Source: Hyphomicrobiaceae bacterium
GTDB taxonomy: Bacteria > Pseudomonadota > Alphaproteobacteria > Rhizobiales > Hyphomicrobiaceae
Assembly (NCBI GenBank): GCA_022842785.1
Contig: JALHOW010000006.1
Location: forward strand, 62,001-126,000
DNA: 64,000 nucleotides
Reading direction: 5' to 3'
The position numbers were made by a program, and so were the translations under genes. Within the stretch, counting starts at the first letter, position 1. Every line of letters begins with the position of its first letter. The notes under the pieces are model-generated. The model was given only the letters and a program-made list of their open reading frames with translations, was not told the DNA's origin and searched no databases. Positions 53,711 to 61,725 of this stretch are shown piece by piece.

Positions 53711-54022
53711 TCAGGCCATACCGCCCGAAGGAAGCCGCTTTCCGGGGGCGCCCGCCCGATCGGGGCCGCTCCGTGACCCGGATTGCGCCGGCTGCGCGCC
53801 TTCAGCCTCCTCGGGAATTGCAGGCCGGTCATCCCCCGTCAGAACCTTGAAAGCGGCGTGCGTGGCCGCCTGACGCGGCGCCTCTTGGCGGCGGGTCGTC
53901 TCATAGGTGTCCTCGGCCGCAATTGATGCACGCCACGCCCGTGACCAATGGTGGAGTGCTCGCGAGAAGCGGCGAAGCAGACCGGTACGAGGCGAGTGGC
54001 TCCGGAATGAAGGGTCATCCAT
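53711..54022 (-). CDS. Hypothetical protein
   Basis: A 103-residue basic protein that I do not recognise. ATG 54022 has GGGAG seven bases upstream. The central part, LLRRFSRALHHWSRAWRASIAAEDTYE, looks like an amphipathic helix with three Trp/His-rich turns; the C-terminal third is Glu/Pro/Gly-rich and probably disordered. There is no membrane segment or signal. It may be a genuine small lineage-specific protein. The frame is open upstream to 54067, and no gene lies opposite. Confidence 0.45.
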   Translation of the reverse strand: MDDPSFRSHSPRTGLLRRFSRALHHWSRAWRASIAAEDTYETTRRQEAPRQAATHAAFKVLTGDDRPAIPEEAEGAQPAQSGSRSGPDRAGAPGKRLPSGGMA

Positions 54023-54638
54023 GTGCATCTCCCAGGCAGGCCGGGGCGGCACGGCAGGGCCACCCAATCCGGTTGGCGGGACAGTAGGGGGAGCTCGTCA
54101 GGCGGGCGTTCGGTGGCTGTCACGGGCGCGCCGGGCCAGATCCGACTTCAATTGACGATGGCTTGACGGAGATGCGCCTAATCTCGATTCGCGCAGTTTG
54201 CGGAGGCGATGCGGCATAGCGTTGGAAGCCGGGTATGTGCAGCTTCGATCAGTTCCGCTCTACGGCGGCCCGGCGCTTAAGCCGGCAAGATCCATTTCCT
54301 GATTATCCGAATACTTTCTATTTGCATTCGAGCAGACAAATTTATTCACTCGCCAGTAATTTCATCACATATGACTTATGGCAGGCGCCGTCTTCAGACC
54401 GGCCGGGCGAGCGGCACGGACTGAGGATATTGTCGATTGCCGACAAACGCGCCCTGCCCACTACCCTTCCATTTCACCGCTCGTGTGCTTCGAGGCGGCG
54501 CATTCGATCCGTGGCGGCGGGTCGGCGCACGATGGGCAGCGGCAAGCGCCTACGCGCGCTCCGTTCGCTCATCGTCGCCGGAACGATCCGCGGCCCTGGA
54601 ACCATGCGTGCCTGAAAGCACCACGCCGTCGGGTCGAT
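54023..54638. other. Long intergenic region with an AT-rich island
   Basis: About 615 bases without a convincing gene. The left part is GC-rich leader for the hypothetical gene; 54296-54375 is clearly AT-rich compared with all neighbouring sequence; the right part is GC-rich again. A plus-strand frame 54235-54615 spans the island but has no ribosome site, recognisable domain or typical composition, so I do not call it a gene. The island could be promoter DNA, a small RNA gene or a remnant of transfer. Confidence 0.4.
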
Positions 54639-54833
54639 TCAGGCGTGCGCCGTGAGGCGCGCAATTGCCGGAGATAGACCCGCGGCGGGAGCACCTGCGC
54701 CCGCCAGTCCCTCCCGCAGGTGCTCCCAATCTTCCATACGGCGCATGGGAAACAGGTGAAGGAACCACCGTGCCATCGCCTCTTCGGTCGGGTGTGAAGA
54801 TCCGCACCAGCGTTTGGCGACCATGCGCGCCAC
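54639..54833 (-). CDS. Possible small protein downstream of the deoxyribosyltransferase
   Basis: A 64-codon frame from GTG 54833, seven bases after the stop of the nucleoside deoxyribosyltransferase gene on the same strand. The product (MARMVAKRWCGSSHP..., then ARWFLHLFPMRRMEDWEHLREGL) has no recognised domain. No clear ribosome site is seen, and the second half overlaps a 13-bp perfect hairpin (54687-54727), so the region may be an RNA structure instead of a gene. Confidence 0.22.
   Translation of the reverse strand: MARMVAKRWCGSSHPTEEAMARWFLHLFPMRRMEDWEHLREGLAGAGAPAAGLSPAIARLTAHA
54687..54727. repeat. Perfect 13-bp inverted repeat
   Basis: GGGAGCACCTGCG (54687-54699) and CGCAGGTGCTCCC (54715-54727) form a perfect stem with a 15-base loop, downstream of the nucleoside deoxyribosyltransferase gene (minus strand). 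There is no T-tract on either side. It may protect the 3' end of that transcript or be an extragenic palindrome. Confidence 0.6.
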
Positions 54834-54840
54834 CGCAGGC

Positions 54841-55332
54841 TCACTTGAGAAGTGTGGCGGCTGCGAGACGGATGCTCTCTTCAGGAGAGGTCGCGAGGTG
54901 CAGGATGGCTTCGGCCAGCATGGCGTTGTGGGCGCGGTCGAAGTTCTCGATTAGCAGGCCCTTGTCGTCCCGTACGTGCCCCGTTGTGGCGCGCGTGCCG
55001 TCAATGCGGTCGATGAGCGGGCGTGGATCGGTGGTGTATGCCCAGATCGGCAGGCCGAGCGCATGAGCGAAGCCGAGCTCGAAGGCTGTCCCGTCATCGG
55101 CATGCGGGCCGCGGAAGGGACTGAGGTCGGCGACGACGCCGTCTGCGGTCCTGAGTTCCCGGAGGCAGGCAGCCTGGATGGCGCGGGAGGACATCGGGCC
55201 ATCAAGGTCGAAGTCGAGCGGATAGAGGCCGTCACATCCGTACTGCTCGCACAGCGCGACGAGCCGGGCGCCGGCATCGTCGGCGTCGGCCTGGAAGACC
55301 GTCGGGCCGGCAAGATAGATACGTGGGCGCAT
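54841..55332 (-). CDS. Nucleoside 2-deoxyribosyltransferase
   Basis: Small enzyme of 163 aa exchanging the base on 2'-deoxynucleosides, or hydrolysing nucleoside monophosphates. It has the N-terminal IYLAGPTVFQAD motif, DGVVADLSPFRGPHADDGTAFELGFAHALG with the nucleophilic Glu in GTAFELG, and a C-terminal NAMLAEAI. Length fits the family. It lies next to a Nudix hydrolase on the other strand; both are nucleotide-pool housekeeping types. The 130-base gap between them shows nothing notable. Confidence 0.9.
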   Translation of the reverse strand: MRPRIYLAGPTVFQADADDAGARLVALCEQYGCDGLYPLDFDLDGPMSSRAIQAACLRELRTADGVVADLSPFRGPHADDGTAFELGFAHALGLPIWAYTTDPRPLIDRIDGTRATTGHVRDDKGLLIENFDRAHNAMLAEAILHLATSPEESIRLAAATLLK

Positions 55333-55462
55333 GGCAGCTCCGGCGCAAGCGAATCATCGTAGGAAAGGCCAAATCATAGTTTAGACGGCTAGCCGTGATC
55401 GACAAGCGATGGGTGCGCAGTCAAGTATTGCCATTGCGCTGGGATCGTGACGGACTAACATC

Positions 55463-55927
55463 ATGCTCGATGAACGCGCAGGGAGAAAGGCGGACGTGGC
55501 TGAGCTCGCACAATGTGCCGCTCTTCCTTATGTGCTGCTCCAGGGGGAGGTGTACGTCTGCCTGATCACGAGCCGGGGCACGAGGCGATGGGTCATCCCC
55601 AAGGGCTGGCCCAAGCCGCCATCAGAGCCCTATGAGCAAGCTGCCCGCGAGGCCATCGAGGAGGCCGGACTTCTCGGCGTGATCGCGACCCAGCCCATCG
55701 GCACCTACGCCTATCGCAAGCGTCTGCATTTCCTCGCGACCGCGAATTGTCGTGTGGCCGTCTATCCACTGCTGGTGACGGCTCAATACGGGCATTGGCC
55801 CGAGCAGGCCGAGCGAGAGCTCAATTGGGTTCCGGCTCTGTCAGCCGCTGCCATGGTGCAGGAAGAGACGCTCGGCCGCCTTTTTGCCGAACTGCCCGAA
55901 TGGATCGCGGCCCAATCCCTGCCCTGA
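55463..55927 (+). CDS. Nudix hydrolase (diphosphoinositol polyphosphate phosphohydrolase-like)
   Basis: Hydrolase of 154 aa acting on X-linked nucleoside diphosphates. The Nudix box is G-WPKPP-S-EPYEQAA-REAIEEAGLLG near residues 52-75: REXXEEXG is complete, but the first Glu of the canonical GX5E is Ser, as happens in the short DIPP-like subgroup beginning PKGWP. VIPKGWPKPPSEPYEQAAREA marks that subgroup. Substrate may be a diadenosine polyphosphate or similar. Confidence 0.88.
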   Translation: MLDERAGRKADVAELAQCAALPYVLLQGEVYVCLITSRGTRRWVIPKGWPKPPSEPYEQAAREAIEEAGLLGVIATQPIGTYAYRKRLHFLATANCRVAVYPLLVTAQYGHWPEQAERELNWVPALSAAAMVQEETLGRLFAELPEWIAAQSLP

Positions 55928-56063
55928 GGCCACCGCCGGGCGAGATGTTTCCCCATACTTGTCAGCGAGATCGCTTGTCATATTGAGCTTGCGCACGTAT
56001 GCGGGCCCAGGATGACATTGATCTGCGCGGCCTGAGATCGCGCATCTTGGGGGGTAAACGACC

Positions 56064-57593
56064 ATGACGACGACGACCGGCCGTGGCCGGCCCGCCGCCG
56101 AGCACAAGCTCAAGAAATCCTCCCTCGACAAAGATCTAAGCAAGATTGCCCAGATCGAGGACGCCACCCGAGCGAACTCGCTGAATATTGTCGCGCTCAG
56201 CGGTGGCATTCTTTTTCTGGCGGCGGCAGGCCTCATCGCTGCTTCGCAGATTGCGGGTGAGCCACGCGGAGCCCTGATCGTCGTCGGTGCAATCCTCGCC
56301 GGCTACATGGCAATGAACATTGGCGCTAACGACGTCGCCAACAACGTAGGGCCGGCTGTCGGCTCGCGCGCGCTGACGATGACTGGCGCACTCGTCATCG
56401 CGGCGATCTTCGAGGTCGCAGGTGCACTCATTGCAGGCGGCGATGTGGTGACGACCATATCGAGCGGCATCATCGACCAGCGCTCGATTTCGGACCCCGG
56501 GATCTTCATCTGGGCCATGATGGCGGCGCTTTTTTCATCCGCGCTCTGGGTGAATCTCGCGACCTATCTTGGCGCGCCCGTTTCGACGACGCACGCAGTT
56601 GTCGGCGGCGTAGCTGGCGCAGGCATTGCTGCTGCTGGCTTCAACGCCGTGCAGTGGGACACCATGGGCGCCATAGCTGCGAGCTGGGTGATCTCGCCTA
56701 TACTTGGCGGCATCATTGCTGCGGCCTTCCTCGCTTTCATCAAGTCGTTCATCATCTACCAGGATGACAAGTTGGCCGCCGCTCGGCGCTGGGTGCCGCT
56801 GCTGCTCGCGATCATGACCTCGAGTTTCGCCGCGTATCTGATGATGAAGGGCTTGAGGAAGGTCTGGCCCGTTTCGAGCGCGACGATTGCGGTCGCCACG
56901 GTCGCGGTATTTCTCCTGTCGGTGATCGCGTTGCGCCCCATCATTCGCCGGCAGTCGCGCGATCTCGAAAATCGCAATCAGTCGCTCCGCCTGCTGTTTC
57001 ACTGGCCGCTCATATTCGCGGCTGCCCTGCTCTCGTTCGCGCACGGTGCCAATGATGTCGCCAACGCCGTTGGTCCGCTTGCGGCCATCATCGAAGCTTC
57101 CAGGGCGGGCGACGTGGCAAGCATCGTGCACATTCCTGTCTGGGTCATGGTAATCGGCGCCTTCGGCATCAGCTTCGGGCTCTTCTTCTATGGGCCTCGC
57201 CTCATTCGCACCGTCGGCGAGCAGATCACCAAGATGAACCCCATGCGGGCGTTCTGCGTGGCGCTCTCCGCAGCGCTCACGGTCATCGTCGCCTCGGCAC
57301 TCGGGATGCCGGTCAGCTCGACGCACATCGCCGTCGGCGCGGTGTTTGGCGTCGGCTTCTTCCGCGAGTACTACACGACGCACAGTCGACGTCGCCGCGC
57401 CTATATCCACACGCCGGACGGTGAGAAGATCAACATCGCGGAGCACGCGGTGCCCGATCCGGAAGAGCTGCTCCGGCGCAAGCTCGTCAGGCGGTCGCAT
57501 TTCATGGTGATCGTGGCGGCGTGGGTGATTACCGTGCCGGCCTCGGCGCTGCTGGCGGCCGGCATCTTTCTCGGCTTGATGCAGTTCCGGTGA
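56064..57593 (+). CDS. Inorganic phosphate transporter, PiT family
   Basis: Inner-membrane low-affinity phosphate (metal-phosphate/H+) symporter of 509 aa. The two inverted PiT signatures are present: NIGANDVANNVGPAVGSRAL near residue 90-110 and HGANDVANAVGPLAAI near 328-343, with about 11-12 helices in all. A charged N-terminal tail of about 45 residues and a cytoplasmic insertion around 435-475 are visible. No accessory PhoU-like gene is adjacent. The 136-base upstream gap contains a CTTGTCA pair that does not have Pho-box spacing. Confidence 0.92.
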   Translation: MTTTTGRGRPAAEHKLKKSSLDKDLSKIAQIEDATRANSLNIVALSGGILFLAAAGLIAASQIAGEPRGALIVVGAILAGYMAMNIGANDVANNVGPAVGSRALTMTGALVIAAIFEVAGALIAGGDVVTTISSGIIDQRSISDPGIFIWAMMAALFSSALWVNLATYLGAPVSTTHAVVGGVAGAGIAAAGFNAVQWDTMGAIAASWVISPILGGIIAAAFLAFIKSFIIYQDDKLAAARRWVPLLLAIMTSSFAAYLMMKGLRKVWPVSSATIAVATVAVFLLSVIALRPIIRRQSRDLENRNQSLRLLFHWPLIFAAALLSFAHGANDVANAVGPLAAIIEASRAGDVASIVHIPVWVMVIGAFGISFGLFFYGPRLIRTVGEQITKMNPMRAFCVALSAALTVIVASALGMPVSSTHIAVGAVFGVGFFREYYTTHSRRRRAYIHTPDGEKINIAEHAVPDPEELLRRKLVRRSHFMVIVAAWVITVPASALLAAGIFLGLMQFR

Positions 57594-57594
57594 T

Positions 57595-58536
57595 CTAGGT
57601 CGTCGTCGACGCTGCGGCATCGCCCGCGGTGATCTCGATGAGCGTGCCAGCGGTATCGAGCGCGAAGACCTCGCGCTCGGGAAGCTCGCTCTTGATGCGG
57701 CGGGCGAGAGCCAAGCCCTGCTCGATATGCTGTCGGTGCCGTTCCTCGGGCCACTTGCTGTTGGTCGGATCGTCCGTGTTGAGCGACATGTCGAACTCTG
57801 CGGCCCAGGCCCAAAGATCGTTCTCCAATTCCAGCGACACGAAAAGGTGGTACGGCGAGAAGGGGCCGATCTTTCCGTCGTCCATGGCCCAAAGTGGATA
57901 GCATCCGTAGTCGGCCATGACTTTGATGCGCCGCGAGTCGGCGACATCGGCGCCGGTATCATCGGGTTCATCCGCGGCATCGCTCTCGTCATCGCCACCG
58001 CTGAAACCCGAGAAGACCGGCTTACGCTCAGGCGGCATGAGTGTGTGCCGCAGGATGTAGCCGAGATGGAGAGCGATTGCCCCGGCAGCCGAGCCCCAGA
58101 GCAGAGGTGATGCATCCGCGAGCTTTGTCAGGCGTCCTGTATAGGCCGCCCAGATCGTGAAGAGGGTGGCCGCGCCGAATACGACGAAGGCATTGATGCT
58201 GCGCTGGCGGGCCTCAGGAGGTGGTGGATCAGCGACATCGAAGTAGTAGGGACCAAGGAAGAGAAAGAAGAAGATCTGTATGAGCGCGGAGATCGCAAAG
58301 AGCCACGCCGCCGGCTCGAGTAGCAGCATGAGGCAGACGCCGCCGGCAAAGAACAGAACCGAGAGGCTGAGCAGCCAGATGGTGCGATGCTTCTCGACCC
58401 GCTCGGTCTTCTTCATGCTGATGGCAGCAATGGCCTCATCGATCAGGTTCGAGGTCAGCGCCGCGCGGGCCGTGAAGTAGCCCGCTACAACATAGAACGC
58501 GCCGATGACGCGCAAAGCGATGCCAAAGCCGTCCAT
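57595..58536 (-). CDS. Hypothetical membrane protein
   Basis: A 313-residue protein that I do not recognise. Residues 1-28 and about 53-105 contain three hydrophobic helices (LLSLSVLFFAGGVCLML, PAAWLFAISALIQIFFFLFL), followed by two more at about 115-140 and 150-170, then a soluble acidic C-terminal domain with DYGCYPLWAMDDGKIGPFSPYHLFVSLELENDLWAW. ATG 58536 starts at the first helix; longer frames upstream read through Arg-rich non-coding sequence. It is convergent with the phosphate transporter, two bases apart. No catalytic motif is evident. Confidence 0.7.
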   Translation of the reverse strand: MDGFGIALRVIGAFYVVAGYFTARAALTSNLIDEAIAAISMKKTERVEKHRTIWLLSLSVLFFAGGVCLMLLLEPAAWLFAISALIQIFFFLFLGPYYFDVADPPPPEARQRSINAFVVFGAATLFTIWAAYTGRLTKLADASPLLWGSAAGAIALHLGYILRHTLMPPERKPVFSGFSGGDDESDAADEPDDTGADVADSRRIKVMADYGCYPLWAMDDGKIGPFSPYHLFVSLELENDLWAWAAEFDMSLNTDDPTNSKWPEERHRQHIEQGLALARRIKSELPEREVFALDTAGTLIEITAGDAAASTTT

Positions 58537-58646
58537 TCTGCCCGCCCATCCCCGTCGATGCCCGTTCAACGCATAGCGCAGCCAGAATGAGGACGGAACC
58601 GTGGAAAGCGGCCTCCGGCAGGGTGCCGCAGAGGGCCTCCGGCGGG

Positions 58647-58675
58647 TTGCGGGCGCCTCTCGATCGTGTGATAAG
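58647..58675 (+). promoter_or_regulatory. Candidate promoter of the SRP RNA gene
   Basis: TTGCGG (58647-58652), 17 bases, then GATAAG (58670-58675). The predicted start, about seven bases downstream, falls at 58682-58683, where the SRP RNA stem begins. The -10 matches four of six consensus positions. Confidence 0.5.
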
Positions 58676-58682
58676 CGGCGCG

Positions 58683-58775
58683 GGAGGCTGGCGGCGGACG
58701 GATCCCTCGCCAACCGGGTCAGATCCGGAAGGAAGCAGCCCTAACGATCAGGGTTCGGGTCGTTCGCCGGTCTCC
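58683..58775 (+). ncRNA. ffs: Bacterial small signal recognition particle RNA (4.5S)
   Basis: The conserved apical domain GGGTCAGATCCGGAAGGAAG (58717-58736) followed by CAGCCC is the Ffh-binding hairpin of 4.5S RNA, with the GGAA tetraloop. The flanks close into a long stem: GGAGGCTGGCG (58683-58693) with CGCCGGTCTCC (58765-58775), allowing wobbles. TTTTT at 58776-58780 ends it as an intrinsic terminator. Length is about 93 nt. Ends are estimated from the stem. The gene sits directly upstream of dnaX, an arrangement I know from other alphaproteobacteria. Confidence 0.92.
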
Positions 58776-58830
58776 TTTTTACCGCCCCCGTAAGGGCTTA
58801 CGCAGGCCTGGGGGTGTACTTTCCACGAGG

Positions 58831-60798
58831 ATGTCGGGCGGCATGGCGCGCAGGAAAGGTTCCGGCAGCGACGACGAGGGGCCGCACACCTCCGCGGATG
58901 ACGACGCGGCCGAGCCGGCCGGGATCGACGACGGCCCGTCCTTCTTCTCCGATACCGAGATGGCGCCGGCCGGCAAGCCCGCCGAGGGCGGCTATGTGGT
59001 GCTTGCCCGCAAGTACCGGCCCGAGACTTTCAACGACCTGATCGGCCAGGAGGCCATGGTCACGACGCTGCGCAATGCCTTCGCGGCGGACCGCATCGCG
59101 CAGGGCTACATGCTGACCGGCGTCCGCGGTGTCGGCAAGACGACGACGGCCCGCATTCTCGCCCGCGCACTCAACTACGTGAAACCGGGTTTGCCGGATC
59201 GCCCGACCGTCGAGATGGACGGCTATGGCGCGCACTGCGAAGCGATCATCCAGAGCCGCCATCCCGATGTCATCGAGATCGACGCGGCGTCGAATACGGG
59301 CGTGGACAACGTCCGCGAGATCATCGAGAGCGCGCGCTACAAGCCCATGGCCGCGCGCTACAAGGTTTTCATCATCGACGAGGTTCACATGCTGTCGAAG
59401 GGCGCGTTCAACGCGCTCCTGAAGACGCTGGAGGAACCGCCGCCGCACGTGAAGTTCATCTTCGCGACGACGGAAGTACGCAAGGTGCCGGTGACGGTGC
59501 TCTCGCGCTGCCAGCGCTTTGACCTGCGCCGCGTCGAGGTGCCGGTGCTCGCCGATCATTTCCGTCGGATCGCCGGCAAAGAAGGCGCGACCGTCGAAGA
59601 CGAGGCCGTGCTCTTGATCGCGCGCGCCGCCGAGGGCTCAGTGCGCGATGGCCTCTCGATCCTCGATCAGGCCATTGCCATGGGCGAAGGCGCTGTCACG
59701 GGACCGACCGTGCGCGCCATGTTGGGCCTTGCGGATCGCGGCCGCATTTACGATCTCATCGAGCACACGCTTTCCGGGCGCACGGCCGAGGCGTTGAAGT
59801 CGCTCGACGGCCTTTATGCGGATGGTGCCGATCCGCTGGAAGTTCTAGGCGATCTTGCAGAGGCTGTGCACGCGGCGACCCGCATCAAGGTGGCGGGCGC
59901 GGGCACCGAGCGGGAGGTGCTCTCGGGAGAAGAGTTGCGTCGTGCTTCGGCAATTGCAGAGCGACTGTCGATCCCGCTGCTCGCGCGCGTGTGGCAGATG
60001 CTGCTCAAGGGTATCGACGAGGCCGGTCGCGCGCCGGACGTGCGGGCAGCAGCCGAGATGGTGATCATTCGAATTGCGCACACGGCGGATCTGCCGGCCC
60101 CCGACGAGATTATCCGCGCGCTGGGCGGCGCGCCTTCGTCGCGTCGGAGTGAAACCAAGCCATCCTCTGAAAGCCGGGCCGCTGGGAAGGTCGAGGCGAG
60201 GGCGACGACCGCCGCCGTGGCGAAGTCATCCGTGTCGCAGGATGAGGCCGACGATGAAGGACGCTTTGCCCCGCCGCTCGACGAGGTTCCGGAGCCTGCG
60301 ATCGCACCGGATGTTTTCGACGAGAGCGAGACCGAGGATGACGACCTCGGCCCCTCGGCGATCGAACGTCCTGAGGACATCGTCCTCAACACATTTCAGG
60401 ATGTGGTCAACCTCGTCGGCCGCAAGCGCGACGCGCGCCTCAAGGTGCACCTCGAGGAGCACGTAAGCCTCGTGAAGTTCGATCCCGCAGCAGGGATCGA
60501 GCTGCATCTGCTCGACGGCGCGCCGCCCGAGATCGCGAACGAGCTGCGCGAGAAGCTGAATAAATGGACGGCACGGCGCTGGACCATCGCGCTGAGCCGA
60601 CGCCTCGGCGAGCTGCCGCTCGGTGAGCAGAAGCGCGCCGAGGAAGCCGCAGAAATCGAGGCGCTGAAGCAGCATCCTTCGGTGCGCGCCGTATTCGAGC
60701 AATTCCCGGATGCCGAGATCGCGAGCGTCAAACCGATTGCGGCACCGCTTGCGGATGAGGGCGAAGATGAGCCCGGCGAGGACAGTGCAGTGGGCTGA
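58831..60798 (+). CDS. dnaX: DNA polymerase III subunit gamma/tau
   Basis: Clamp-loader ATPase of the replisome, 655 aa. A 55-residue disordered acidic N-terminus precedes the AAA+ module: ARKYRPETFNDLIGQE, Walker A GVRGVGKTT (97-105), Walker B FIIDEVHMLS and the Arg finger in LSRCQRFDLRR. The zinc module has only one Cys (YGAHCEAI) where E. coli has four, as in related rhizobial DnaX. Residues about 390-510 are a variable linker and the rest is a tau C-terminal domain contacting DnaE/DnaB. I saw no A-rich slippery site for a gamma product. The start may be ATG 58831 or ATG 58843. Confidence 0.93.
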   Translation: MSGGMARRKGSGSDDEGPHTSADDDAAEPAGIDDGPSFFSDTEMAPAGKPAEGGYVVLARKYRPETFNDLIGQEAMVTTLRNAFAADRIAQGYMLTGVRGVGKTTTARILARALNYVKPGLPDRPTVEMDGYGAHCEAIIQSRHPDVIEIDAASNTGVDNVREIIESARYKPMAARYKVFIIDEVHMLSKGAFNALLKTLEEPPPHVKFIFATTEVRKVPVTVLSRCQRFDLRRVEVPVLADHFRRIAGKEGATVEDEAVLLIARAAEGSVRDGLSILDQAIAMGEGAVTGPTVRAMLGLADRGRIYDLIEHTLSGRTAEALKSLDGLYADGADPLEVLGDLAEAVHAATRIKVAGAGTEREVLSGEELRRASAIAERLSIPLLARVWQMLLKGIDEAGRAPDVRAAAEMVIIRIAHTADLPAPDEIIRALGGAPSSRRSETKPSSESRAAGKVEARATTAAVAKSSVSQDEADDEGRFAPPLDEVPEPAIAPDVFDESETEDDDLGPSAIERPEDIVLNTFQDVVNLVGRKRDARLKVHLEEHVSLVKFDPAAGIELHLLDGAPPEIANELREKLNKWTARRWTIALSRRLGELPLGEQKRAEEAAEIEALKQHPSVRAVFEQFPDAEIASVKPIAAPLADEGEDEPGEDSAVG

Positions 60799-60866
60799 GC
60801 GCGGCTCGGTTCCTATATAGACGAGATAGCAGGCCCGGCTGGCGGTCGCGCAAAGAGGACACGGCA

Positions 60867-61187
60867 ATGAAAGACCTCATGGGGATGATGAAGAAGGCCC
60901 AGGAACTCCAGGGCCGGATGCAGCAGATGCAGGAGGAACTGGCAGCGCTCGAGGTCTCCGGCCAGTCCGGCGCCGGCCTCGTAAAAATCACGCTTAACGG
61001 CAAGGGCGAGATGCGTGCCGTGAAGATCGATCCGAGCCTCCTCAAGCCCGACGACGCGGAGATCGTCGAGGATCTCGTGCTGGCGGCCTTCCAGGATGCC
61101 AAGGGCAAGGTCGAGGTTGAGATGCAGAAGCGCATGCAGGAGGTCGCGGGTGGCCTGCCGCTTCCGCCGGGTCTCAAGCTTTTCTGA
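60867..61187 (+). CDS. ybaB: Nucleoid-associated protein YbaB/EbfC
   Basis: A 106-residue DNA-binding dimer forming a tweezer-like structure. An N-terminal helix rich in Met and Gln (LMGMMKKAQELQGRMQQMQEELAALEV) is followed by the beta core VKITLNGKGEMRAVKIDPSLL. AGAGGA precedes the ATG. It follows dnaX by about 70 bases, the usual order in bacteria, but the customary recR is not next; a GNAT gene is. Confidence 0.93.
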   Translation: MKDLMGMMKKAQELQGRMQQMQEELAALEVSGQSGAGLVKITLNGKGEMRAVKIDPSLLKPDDAEIVEDLVLAAFQDAKGKVEVEMQKRMQEVAGGLPLPPGLKLF

Positions 61188-61221
61188 GATCGTCGCAGCG
61201 CTGCGCACGTAGATTTCAACC

Positions 61222-61704
61222 ATGCGCATTCGAGACTATGCCGAGGCGGATCGTGCGCGCGTCAACGAGGTGGCGCTGGCCGCCTTCGCACAATTCAGCG
61301 CGTTGTACGATGACTGGCCGGCCATGGCTGCTGGCATCGGCAACATGGCATCGCTCGCAGACAAGGGCGAGATCGTCGTCGCCGAGCAGGATGGGGCGAT
61401 CGCCGGAGCGGTCGTCTACATGCCGCCGCACGCCCCCAAGGCCGATTACTTCGAGCCGGCGTGGCCGATCATCAGAATGCTGGTCGTGGATCCGCAGGCG
61501 CGTGGCCTGGGCGCTGGGCGTGCGCTGACCAATGAGTGCCTTGCGCGGGCTCGCCGAGACGGCAGTTCCGTCATTGCCTTGCATACGAGCCCGATCATGG
61601 GCGTCGCGCTGCCGATGTATTTGCGCATGGGGTTCACGAAGCTCAGGGATGCGCCGCCGATCCGCGGTGTCGCGTACGCGGTCTACCTCAAGCAGCTCGT
61701 CTGA
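61222..61704 (+). CDS. GNAT-family N-acetyltransferase
   Basis: Acetyl-CoA-dependent acetyltransferase of 160 aa. The fold is visible: N-terminal IRDYAEADRARVNEVALAAF, the strand GAIAGAVVYMPP, the acetyl-CoA loop VDPQARGLGAGRALTNECL (motif A, RGLGAG) and C-terminal MGVALPMYLRMGFTKL. It starts 35 bases after ybaB and may be in the same transcript. Substrate unknown. Confidence 0.88.
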   Translation: MRIRDYAEADRARVNEVALAAFAQFSALYDDWPAMAAGIGNMASLADKGEIVVAEQDGAIAGAVVYMPPHAPKADYFEPAWPIIRMLVVDPQARGLGAGRALTNECLARARRDGSSVIALHTSPIMGVALPMYLRMGFTKLRDAPPIRGVAYAVYLKQLV

Positions 61705-61725
61705 CGAGATCGGGGCGGCGCAGCT

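Noticed and set aside
54235-54615. 126-codon plus-strand frame across the AT-rich island
   Set aside because: It has no ribosome site, mixed composition and no recognisable protein features.
55463-55927. Broken Nudix box as evidence of inactivity
   Set aside because: The Ser in place of the first Glu is compatible with a known short DIPP-like subgroup that keeps REXXEEXG intact.
55961-55982. Pho box before the PiT transporter
   Set aside because: Two CTTGTCA units are present but 16 bases apart instead of 11, and the gene type is often not PhoB-activated.
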